Shown here: piece after piece, positions 1 through 12,000 of the stretch
How the letters are laid out: every line of letters begins with the position of its first letter
How positions within the stretch are numbered: position 1 is the stretch's first letter
Assembly (NCBI GenBank): GCA_963556255.1
Contig: OY744615.1
Span: 19,856,815 to 19,920,814, forward strand
DNA from: Allolobophora icterica
Lineage: Eukaryota > Annelida > Clitellata > Crassiclitellata > Lumbricidae
Direction of reading: 5' to 3'
DNA length: 64,000 nucleotides
Made by a program: the position numbers and the translations under genes
Notes under the pieces: generated by a model
What the model was told of the DNA's origin: nothing
The model's database searches: none
Seen by the model: the letters and a program-made list of their open reading frames with translations, nothing else

Positions 1-59
1 CAGTACATTAACCGCTGTTTCCTATCCTCCCAGGACAGGATTTTGTAAAGTTTGGGCTG

Positions 60-77
60 CCACTTAAAACTTCTCTG

Positions 78-146
<69 letters not shown>

Positions 147-180
147 CTAAGCATTTATATAGCGCCCCTTCAAGGAAACT
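60..180 (-). repeat. (TCAA)n microsatellite and LINE/SINE 3' end
   Basis: TCAA repeats from about 79 to 145, then ATTTATATAGCGCCCCTTCA (153-172), the common 3' end in minus orientation. It runs up to the donor of exon 190-359. Confidence 0.85.
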
Positions 181-189
181 GTTGTTTAC

Positions 190-359
190 CTGTCCAGCCA
201 ACAAAACAGCTGCAGTCAGTGAGTCTGTAGTTGGTGCCATTTCCAAGGAGAGTATAGCTGGAGTAGACACAAGAGCCATGGCCGTTGCATCCATCACACA
301 TGGCAATGACAACCTGGAGCTTAGCAGAGACACCACCGTTCGCGTCCACTGCAACAAAA
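190..359 (-). CDS. C-terminal EGF-like exon (last one in window)
   Basis: A 170-base exon. It finishes the preceding beta-sandwich ([18 protein letters not shown]) and starts an EGF-like domain with [11 protein letters not shown], then [15 protein letters not shown]. The final cysteines must lie in the next exon, to the left of this window, since the exon ends in phase 1 at a GTAAAC donor. An AG at 349-350 is an in-frame alternative acceptor position, but would delete the conserved F-x-V-x-D strand. Confidence 0.85.
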
Positions 360-3300
360 CTGCAAGGAGACAGAAATACATACCAACTGTACGAAATCAA
401 CTTTTCTGTAGTACAATAAGTACTCAGTAGTTTACTATAGTACCAGGTAAAATAAGTACTCAGGTTGGTTCATTTCAAACAGTCTGGCCCAGTAAAGATG
501 TCATGTTCTGATCCTGGTCAGAGAAGAAATTTCTTTATCAGTTGTGCATGCAGTTTACAACTGATAAAGAAAATGCTATCTTTACAACTGATAAAGAAAA
601 CTTTATCTTTACAACTGATAAAGAAAACTTTAGGTCTACAACTGATAAAGAAAACTTTATCTTTACAACTGATAAAGAAAACTTTATCTTTACAACTGAT
701 AAAGAAAACTTTAGGTCTACAACTGATAAAGAAAACTTTATCTTTACAACTGATAAAGAAAACTTTATCTTTACAACTGATAAAGAAAACTTTATGTTTA
801 TAACTGATAAAGAAACTGGCATGCATTCTGACAGTAATGTCATTAAATATTAACTCAGCATCTATGACATTGTACCACATCACACCAAATATTATTTGGT
901 ATTATTTCATTATACATTATAATTTACATTGGTTTTGCAAAATATTCAGTTTCCCTACTGTAATATGTATTAATCGATATATTGCCATTATAATAATACA
1001 AATAAAAACAATTCTTATTACTATTTACTAAATTAATTAATGCAAATAACTCATGAAAAACAGCAAAATATTAAAACGCCAATACTTTTCAAACTTAATC
1101 CCTGTAATTTTCCCAAAACAGTAAGTTTTATTACAGTATTGGCATTTAACATTTACTGTTTTTCATGTCATTAGTCTTCCATTGCATTTAGCACCCTTAT
1201 ATATTAAACTGTGCAATTTTTTTACATAAATATTCACTGCTTAACAACCGCATAGTTCCCCTTGATTTACCAAATGAAAGAGTTTAATCTGTACCTGACA
1301 TCGACAACATTCAGTGATGAAGGTGTCCAACTGAAGACACCAGTTGAAACGTTGAGTCTTGCTGACGACTCGCGTGAGATGTTGCCAACCATGTAGTAGC
1401 TGATGGCCACGTTCTGCTGTGACGTTGCCCTAAGCGTGAATGTCACAACAGTGTTCAGTGTCGCATTGATGACGTACTGTCCAGCTGAGTTCGGGGTCAA
1501 ACCAGCAATGGTCAGCTGTGGAGCCAAGTTACCTGGGAAAGAAATACAATACATAGATGTTAGCAAGAAAACACTATTCAGCAAGGTACTAAGAAAAATT
1601 AATAAAAACTATCTCAAATCTATCCTTATTTACTTAAGCATTGCAGCAAAGATTAAAACCTAATCCTTATTATTTATATGAATGCAATTAGAAATTTTTA
1701 CAGATATAAACTGTTCTGTAGTTCAGAATTTGATAAATAATCTAAGATACATAATTCCGTGACTGTGTGCTATATAGCAATCATAGGTAATATAATTATA
1801 GTAAAAATGGCTTTCAAAAACTTGCATTGCTATGAAAACTGTCATCATTAGAGTGTTAAACACCAATGCTCCAGAACATTGCCATCTAATAGATCTAAAT
1901 AGGCATATCTTAAGATTATCTGAAACCTTTTCTTCAACCTCAACTGAAACAGTTTGAAACTTCAGCAAAAAATTAATTGTTGCAGGTAGCAAGTTCTCTA
2001 CAACACTCTGAAAAGGAGCTACACAAATGCTTGATTTTAATTTGCTGTAGTATTATATTATATATTGTTGCCTGATCCATCGTCCAGTAATTTTTAAACA
2101 ACATAAGACAATCAAAACTTACTCAGGATCTGCAAGTTGTTTGAATAGTCAGCCACTGTTTTCTTCGTGTTCATAGCTAAGGCCGCATCCTTGGTAACAC
2201 AGTAGTCATAGTAACAGAATTTGTTGGTGCCACACAGCGCCAATCCATCACGCTTCTCTGCATCTGAGTTGCATGGTGGCTCAAAGGCCGGCACGAAATT
2301 AGCGTCGGTGTAGTCAGCAGTTGTCTTGTTCGATGGATAGGTGAACAGGCTTTCATTAGCAGATATCTTCCCTGTATTAGTCAAATTACTTCAGTCACTT
2401 AGATAAAACTAAAACAACTGATGGTTCAAGTGAACTGCAATCTGATAGTAAAAGTAAAAACTAAGAAATCAAGTGAATCAAGTGAATTTCTAATAATGAA
2501 TTTTTTAAATGTGCTCACCTGCAAGACAAAGTCAAAAACTGTGAACTGTTATAGAATTGTTAATATATTCCTTAAAGGTACAATATTACAAGAGCCTATA
2601 TCAGAAATGGCAGTACTTTTCAGAAGTTAGAGAGAGCAAATGTTTTCAGTAACAAAAACCTACCAAACAGAACAATCAATCAATCAATCAATCCTTTTAT
2701 TGAAGCCATTTGAAGTACAAGGAAAATACAACATAAAAGTTTGAACTTTGGCAACAAGAGGAGACCCAAAAGGGATCTTGATCCCGCTTAACAGTCAACT
2801 TCAAGGATCACTCAAGTTATATGTATTTTCCTACATTAATTTCCAATACCCAAGATCTGGCTCAATCAATCCATGTGGTATTCATTAAATCATTCATTCA
2901 TAATCATTCATTCATAACAGAGATTTATATAGCGCCCCTTCAAGGCAACTACTAAGATGTGCTCCCAACCCCAGTGCAGCTAAAGAGGGTGTACTCTCTT
3001 CCAATGGGTTTGACGGCCGACGCCCCTTTCACAATTTCTTTAATAAGCATATTTTTTATTTCATTTGATCTACTGCACAGTAGGGAAAAATCAATACTAA
3101 GCTGTCCAATTAATAGCTGAGAACTGGATGAAGAGAATTAAAAGCATATTCATCTCCATTAAGGACATACATGTCAGACCAAACAGGTAGTGAATGTTTT
3201 GGGTAGTGGACGTAATTGGTATCACTTCGCCACTTGGTGTTGTCAGGTCATCAGTCATGTCCCCGTTAAAGTTGCCGAGTAGGCCCGATGTCCTGTTCCA

Positions 3301-6300
3301 GTATTTGTTGGGTACAGTGTGCACAAAACTCAGTGCTCGATATGCCAACATTGTCGTCATGGTCCAACCTAAAAAGTGCACAGAGTTTAAGATTCATCTT
3401 TGTTTTAACTGCTGAGAAATTATTTCAAATTTGTTAAGTCATGCAATTAATTTCTTTGTTTCTTATATTGAAGATTCAATTCATATATTATTTTTTTTTC
3501 AATTTAGAGTTAATCATTATCATAACAATTAGAATATATCTCAAATTTGGAATGAATCTGCTGATGGTTTTAATACGACGCATGAACTGACAAGGTCATA
3601 CAGCTGTCAAAGTGGACTCCAAGCTTGCAGATGGTGTCAGTTGGTCAAACGTCTCCATCACTAAATGGGAAGATACTGCCGTTGAGTAGAAGGCAACACC
3701 TGAGGGTGGAGCACCATAGAAACTCAGATTTCGACAGACTGAGTCTGAGATGGTTCACAGAAGTAAACCTAAGTATCATTCGCATAGCAGTGGTGAAGGA
3801 GGCCATATGCTTGCATGATTCTGTCCATACTGGCTGTATAGAGTACAAAAAGCAGAGAGCCAAGCACTGATCCTTGCGGAACACCGCAGGTGACCAGACT
3901 AGGTGACGTCTCCTCTCCTGCCAAATGTGTGTCCCCTTTTATGTACAATTCAATCCAACCAAGTGCTCTATCCTTGATTCCAAACGAGTGCGACCGTCAC
4001 TGAATTAAGATGTCGCAGTCGACTGTTTCGACGCAGCCAACATGTCACATAGTGACAGAAGCGCCCGTAATCAAGAGGCCTTCTAATGGGACAACAGAAG
4101 TTCAACTCCAGTGAGAAATACATTTACTCAAAACTGGTCAGCAAGTAAACAGAGTTTATATAAAACTATGAAAGTAAATTCAAACTAAAAATTAACTACG
4201 TATTGGCTTATAGAAAAACAGAAAATAACGTATATAGCTGTGCAAAATACACAGAAAACAGAAACACGTATTCACCTGACGGGAAGGTAACATTGATCGC
4301 GTTGTTTGACCAAGCGACATAAACGTTGCCATAATAATTTCGAATGGTGTTCTGCGTTGTTTGGACTCCATCAACGAAAAGTATCAGACCTTAATGATGA
4401 ACAGAAGAAAAACAATTATGACACTACATTTACTGGTAAAAAAGATTATCATAGATGATTACACCGTACAGACATAGCACAGGGATTCTCAACAGTGCGG
4501 ACGGTTAATCTAGATGGTTGGGCTCTACCAGTTCTGGGAGACCTCAAGTGGTGACCCTTCTAGTTATCTTAGCACTTTTTCCTCACTGTGAGGAAAAAGT
4601 GCTAAGATAACTAGAAGGGTCACCACTGTGCTTAATGACTTTAGCATCATGTGATAGGCTAGTATAAACACATGACAAGGCTATGCTCAAATGAGTTCAC
4701 CACCAGAGGAAGAAGAAGAAGAGGAAGAGGGCAAGCAGCATTTTTGCTTAAAAGGCGTTGCATTAAGGTTCTAGACAACTAACTCACTTACTACCTAACT
4801 AAGTAACTAACTAGATTTTAATCCTTAAAGCTGCAGCAAAAATTTTAATTTATGTTATCCAGACAATATAACATCAAACGCTGATGTTGCCATGAATTCC
4901 AACATCACAATCCTCAAAAAAATCAGTTTTCAAGTCATTGTGTCAGAGTTTACCTTCACCTCATCAATTTCTAATACCACATCTGGTGTTGATAATACAT
5001 CACTTATTTAAAATCCACTTTTCACACAACTTTCTAGCACAGCCTCATATAGCACCCTTCATACTCACCATTCCGAGCTGCATTGAGGGAGACTTCGACC
5101 TTGACCTCGCCAGCCTCCTGAGCAGCAAGGGAGGTGAAAACTGCGGCTTGGAAGACTTTTCCAGAACCGTTGATGTAGGAAGAGATGCGTGTCTGGAAAC
5201 GGAAAGAGTTGTCTGAAGTCTTCAGCAGTGTGAACTCTCCAATTGGATTGCAGGTATAGTTAAAGCCATCAACAGAAATGAAATGTGGATCACCCCACAA
5301 CAAGGCTGAAACACAACATCACAAAAATCCCAATGCTTAACTCTGCCACTGCAACTGCCCACACGCTGATAGTACCAGTTCCAAGCCTGGATGACGAAGG
5401 AGGGTGACGCTAATCAATATTGGTATGATACAGCATCATTAAACGGTAACTTGTGTGTTTAATTAAGATCTTGATTGTACTACTGTCATGTTTCAATGTA
5501 ATCTTACGGTTCAGGGGGCTTTCACCTCCGGACGATTCACCTCTAGGGGTATTCACCTCCGGACGTTTCACCTCCGGACGTTTCACCTCCGGACGATTCA
5601 CCTCTAGGGGCTTTCACCTCTAGGGGCTTTCACCTCTAGGGGTTTTCACCTCTAGGGGCTTTCACCTCTAGGGGCTTTCACCTCCAAATGTAAATGAGAC
5701 CTTTTGAAGAGATTTATTTACGCAAGTTATTTACGCCGAAAATATAACAGACAACATACAAACTATGAAACTAATTATCACTGAGCAATGAAGTAGATTT
5801 CTTATCTAAATTCATTTCTTGTGCGCCTATGGTTCTTCTTCTTCTTTATGTTCTCTGCCCTTGGGAAGGTTCGTATGACCAGTGACGCCATCTTTCTCGA
5901 TTCTGTGCCTCCCTTTTCAGTCCACTGTATCCCTCTTCTGTCATCATCCAGTCCAGTAGCATTGTTCTCTGTCTTCCTCGCCCCTTCTTCCCCTCCATTC
6001 TTCCCTCAATGATGTCTTTTAGTAGGTTATGAGACCTATGGTTAATTATGGTTAATTAAGGCATACAGTCACTGGCGCGCGAATTGGTCTGTCCTTATCA
6101 TTTGCCGTTATCAGGTTATTAGGTGTCTACTTAGCTAGGTTCTAGAAGCTTTCATTGTCTTCTTATCTCAATTCATTTCTTGTGTTCGAAATCTGCTGCA
6201 TTAATTGCCTAGTTTGCATGTTGACACTAAGAAATCTACTTCATTGCTTAGTGATAATTAGTTTCATAGTTTGTATGTTGTCTGTTATGTTTTCGGCGTA

Positions 6301-8989
6301 AATAACTTGCGTAAATAAATCTCTTCAAAAGGTCTAATTTTACATTTGGAGGTGAAAGCCCCTAGAGGTGAAAGCCCCTAGAGGTGAAAACCCCTAGAGG
6401 TGAAAGCCCCTAGAGGTGAAAGCCCCTAGAGGTGAATCGTCCGGAGGTGAAACGTCCGGAGGTGAAACGTCCGGAGGTGAATACCCCTAGAGGTGAATCG
6501 TCCGGAGGTGAAAGCCCCTGATACCAATCTTACTGCGTCTGTCAGTTTTAAATAATAAAGAATATTATTCAAAACTAACCAAAACAATGTTCAGTCCTTC
6601 ATAGACCTCTTTACCGAAAATGGCAAAACTCATAGATTAATGTGTCATTTTTTATTATCCATTATTACTTTATAATACTGAACAATTGTGTTTTAATTTT
6701 ATAATAGTTGTCATACATATTTGCTTTTGGTTGCATTCATATATTCAAACACTACTGGTAACCTGAAGAACTAGTAATTTCACAGACTAAAAGCACTGAA
6801 TATTTGAACTTAATTCTACATTAAAGAATGCCTATTTAACAGTATCCTAGTACTTCAGCCTACTATAATATTATCACAGACCAATACATGATGGAGCAGT
6901 GAGCACGATAGCTTAGTTTAGTTCAACACTTTGCTAATATCCACAGACTTAAACTACTAAAGGAAGATCACTGTTTGCCCTACCTTCAATAGGTGCTGTA
7001 TAGGCATTGCAGAATCCAATGGGCCTGAGTGAAAGGAAAAGGCCGCAGTATTTATTGGACTGAGCACAACACCAGAGATGTGCCTGGGAGTCGTTTCCAA
7101 GAGCTGCGTCTGCATCAAGGACAACAGGGAAACCAGCATATGGCGGAGACGTCAAAAGGGTTCCATTGTTGAATGGATCGAAGCAACACACCTGTGCCAC
7201 AAAAGGTGAAATTTAATACTAAAGCACAACATCTACAACTTATTTCATTCATTTAGTATCATCATTATTATTATTACAACAATTTTTCATGCACAGTCAT
7301 ACAGAATTATGAACCTGATATGTGGTTAGTCAGCCACCAGGTGAAGAACAATTAGACATCCAAATGTTTAAAAGCCAGTGAGAACAATGAGCTTTGAGGA
7401 ATTTCATTCATTCATTCAGAAGATTTATATTAATTCATTCATTCATTCTGAGAATTTGATATAGTGCCTCTTCAAGATACCTACTCAGAGGCCCGATATA
7501 TACCATCTCTTCAAGATATCTGCTCATCCATTGCTGAGTTCACCAAAGCAATCCTAAGATTTCTTCTCCACAGTTGTAGAAGAAGAACAGCAGTCACTTA
7601 AGCTAGCCCTGAGGCAGCCATGGGTACAAAATGTTAGTGACTTCATTTTCTTAGCCTCGGCAAATGAAGGCAGATGGCCACTTGTCTCCCTCACTGTCTC
7701 ATCTTCCCACCGACAGCATATGGTCAGTGTACTCATTATAGCTGAATTGGCTAGGGACACACGGGGAGCCGAATTTTGAACCAAATTTCTGCCCTGGCAG
7801 GGATTTGAACCCCAACCTCTCGACTGAGAGTCCAGCACGCTAACCACTACACTATCGAGAAAACTCACAGTTGCAGAATTTACCCATAACTTCTGGTGCT
7901 GGTTCTGTACAATGGATTATATTTCTGGACTATAATTTTTACTTAGAAATGACAAACAACTGATGAATAATGGCGCTATAGAAGTTCCTGATTAGATTAC
8001 ATCAGAAGTCGAGTATGCTAATCACTAGACACATATGGTAATTCTTCATACCATACTGAAAAAAACTTAGAAAGTCGGAGAGCATGTGATACCTGTTTGA
8101 CTTGTGACGTGCGAGTTCCGGTTGAAGTCTTTACGACCTGGACACGATTGGACGCATAGCAGTATCGGAACCAGTCGATATACTCAAAGTGGTATCGTGG
8201 GTCGGCAGCTGCATGTCGACCAGAGCAAGGGCAGGCGTCGAGTTCATAGTCACTGAGGTCAACAGCCGAAGCCACCCAGGACAGGCAACTGTCCTCTGGC
8301 TTTGGTTCACTTGAGGTGCAGGAATCAAAGAGGGGGTACATCCAGCTGTTGTCTCCACCTAGAACCCATAAAGTCTGTTAGTAACATACTTGACATTCTA
8401 TGGTAGCACATGCAATATATTAATTTATTAATACTCTCATTACAAACTTCATTTATTTTTCTGCATCAAATAAATGTGCTACATAACTGCTGTGCATAAA
8501 TGCACCATGTAATGTAATGCAGTGCTTTTTTTCTAGAAAAAAAGTTCCGGAACGGAACAATAGGTTCCGGAACGCAACAATTATGGGCGGACTAAAATCA
8601 CGAAAAAAACGGGATTGGGGGTTGGGAGAGGTCTTAATAACCACTGAAAACAGTTCAGAAACACTGAAATTTAATTAAAATAACTAAATTATTGTTTTTA
8701 TTATTAAAATAAATAAATTATTTTTTAGTAGCTGAAAAAGGTGCTGGAACGCCGTTCCGGCTCGTTCCGGCTGAAAAACTGAAAAAAGGACTGATGTAAT
8801 GTAATACAATGCCACATTTATATAGCACCTCTTCAAGAGAAACTCATCAGAGACGCACTCACAACCTAACAACGGAAAAACGGGATCGAACAAAAAGTTT
8901 CCAAGCACTTACGGAATAAAAGAAAGACCACGAAGTTCATTATTATTATTATTAATTGAATTTTTAAAGTGCATAATGTAACAGTAGTA

Positions 8990-9056
<67 letters not shown>

Positions 9057-12000
9057 GACGATTCACATAGCACCATAGCACAGCCAAAGCCGAAGAAAAG
9101 GGCGCTGTTCATGAGTTAAAAAATCTATGACAGTTAAATTACTTTAAAAAGATTTGTTTTAAGCTGTAACTTGAGATGGTCTCCAGAGATGGCGCATAGT
9201 GAAGTAATCACAGGAACCACTTACTCGAGCTGGAAGGAACATTTTCGAAGTGGTCCATGGCACTGGTTCCAGACTGGACGCTGTTGATGCATCGACCTTG
9301 TTTGTCATTGAAGCCAGAGTGGACAAAAGGCACCTGGTATTTGACGTTGACCTTCGAGTAAATGAACTGGGCAAAAGTTCGTGTCATGTCAGAAACGATG
9401 ACCAGCTGATAGGTACTGCCCTGTTTAATTAAGAAATAATCTCATAATGTTAATCATTCTTTCATTCACTCATGGATTCATTCATTCAGCGTATTTATAT
9501 AGCACCCCTTGACATGGGTGCCCACAGGAATTTTTCTAGGGGGCAAAATATTTCTGGAGGAAAAATTTTTTCTAGGGGGGCAAAATGACGTTTTACATAG
9601 AATAGCTATTCATGAACACAGAAAACAAGACAATTTTAAAAATCCAGGGGGCAAATGTCCCCCTTGCCCCCCTCTGGACGTCTATGCCCTTCAGATATCT
9701 ACTCAGAAGTGTTCAGTTATGTCAGTGCATCTGCTTGTGCCTATTTGTCAGTCTGTCAGTCATTTACTGGAAAATAAAAAATCTGACTTTTCACCATTAT
9801 TAAATTGTGGCGTACCAGTGGAAGTTTTCTATTAAACCATGCAGTTTAATACAATTTCTGAGTTCATCAGTTAGCACCAGCTCTTCCTAAAACTCATTTA
9901 GACCAGTGATATTTTACTTCTAAAAATAAATCCTAATTCAGTTCTAATTCAGTTCTGAGCTCTTGAATTTTACTTCTAATTCTAATTTTACTTCTCAAAT
10001 AATTTTACTTCTAATTCCTATTTTACTTCTCAAATAATTTTACTTCTAATTTTACTTTTCCAAATAATTATTAGGCTAATATGCAATATGCAATGCTTGC
10101 AGAGAGCACACCAAACCTGTCTCGAGAAAGAAAAAACTGTTTGAAGTAAAACAATGGGTGAAGCTTTAGTCTTACAATGCTGGTAATTTGAAATTTGAGT
10201 CGTGTGGTTATCATTAATACGAAACGAAGAATTGTCTAGTATCAGCGAAATCGGGTAGGTGTGGACAACCATATCCAAAACGATATGCAGTCGCTGATGG
10301 AATTCATTCGAGTCAGTCGGCAAGATCTAATGCTCTTAGGCTGTGCCAGCGTGTTACCATTCATCTATCCCCCTTCCAAGACTTATATTGCTTGTATTTC
10401 TCCAGCTAGTGCTGTTCCACAAATTCCTTCATTATCCCCGTTTAGTACTTGGCATGTAGATCTGCCTGCACATGTAGTTTCGTCGAAATGATAAACCCAA
10501 AATTGGGCTATCTCGCTTCCTTCCGGTCAACATTCTCGATAAACTCGTAATTTAACAATTTAACGATCAAACCCGAAATAAAATGGCGTATGAAACTGAG
10601 GTCGTTGGTACCATTGATGGTTGGTACGACCAAAGATAATAGAAATTGTATGCGCAGCGTCTTCATCTCAACCGAAGTTTTCCAATGGATTTTGTTTAGA
10701 GCGCGTGCAATTTTACCGGTACTCGCCTTCGTCTCAACTTAAGCGCCACAAGAAGTAAAATGATTTTACTTCTGAAAATAATTCCTAATTTCGTTCATAA
10801 TTTTAGTTCGGCAAATAATTCCTAATTCAATTCTTAATTTCGTTCTTTCTGCTGAAATAATTCCTACTTTTACTTCTAGTTTTCGTTAACGAAATCATTT
10901 ATTTTTACTTCTAATTTTAGTTTTCGTTAACGAAAATATCACTGATTTAGACTAAAGTTTTTCCTCTGGAAATCAGTCAGTAATAGAACAAATTGGATCA
11001 TCTGGTTTAAATTCATCTAGGTGGATGGGCTGTCACTCGCACATTGAGTCAGCATGCAAATTGAATATTAATGGTTGAATTTACTCTATCACATCCACCT
11101 AAAATCATATTCAGGCCATAATATGTAAATCAGTTCATTTTCAAGCCTCTAAGTACAAGTGCCTCTGTTATCAAGCAGTATATATTCACAGCTTATACTG
11201 GTACCCCGCATAAGCTGGAAAGGCTGGGAAGTAAATGGCGTGTCTTGCAATGCACTGACCCTGTGTCCAGGACCTTGGTATTTGTCCACTGTCGACTCAA
11301 AGGCCAAAGAAGAAAAAAAGAGTAACTCCCCTACTTTCCTCATGGCACAAAGGGCTTTACTTTATGTTACTTACTAACAGTAGATGGTTATGTATTACGA
11401 TGGCAGAACAAGAGAAGTTTCCAGATTAAATCCTAAATCCTGGACGTGATATACATGTGTAAACCAAAATGCGGTTAGCAGTTGGATTAATAAAGGATAT
11501 ACTTACTTACTTACTTACTTACAGACTTTTGGACTGATGTTAGCACGTTTGCACCTCAACCATGACGTCGTCCTAATTCAGAGCAGACAGAAGAATTCCT
11601 ACCTGCGTCACACCATATACTCCTTGGAAGATGTTGCAAGGATACGGCATCATGTTCTCCCAGGTGACAACAAAGATGGATGTGGCCGAGAAGTCAGGTT
11701 CAGAGGAGCATGGGCAACGCTGGACATCTTTTGATGCCCGGTCGAGCCGTTTCCCCTGGTCAGCATCCACACCACTCACAAAATATTGCTAAACCCAAAA
11801 AAAGTCACCATCAAATGTAAAGTACATCGTAAAACACAAGGTATAATTAAAACCCACAGACATAATCATAGTAATAAGTTTCAAAATTATAAATATCCTA
11901 TTAATACTGATAAATAATTTTAAAAAACATGTTTCTGGAATAAGATATGCAAAAAAACTGTATGAAATCAATATGAACATCTGATGTGTAAATAATGCAC

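Larger units (their letters stand above)
360..6983 (-). other. Intron content, 3' part of gene (360-6983)
   Basis: Introns 360-1294 and 1533-2122 hold the 27-bp minisatellite, the small foldback and otherwise plain AT-rich sequence. 2372-3170 holds LINE tails. 3369-4275 holds the dead RT fragment. 4390-5068 holds the perfect palindrome and nothing else recognised. 5306-6983 holds the foldback transposon; 6534-6983 shows nothing recognisable. Confidence 0.7.

Noticed and set aside
7790..7866. Possible tRNA gene (minus, CTC anticodon-like loop)
   Set aside because: The B box is good but acceptor-stem halves do not pair and a SINE body with a (TTC)n tail follows; the same applies to tRNA-like heads at 24395, 32432, 32950, 53900 and 57389.
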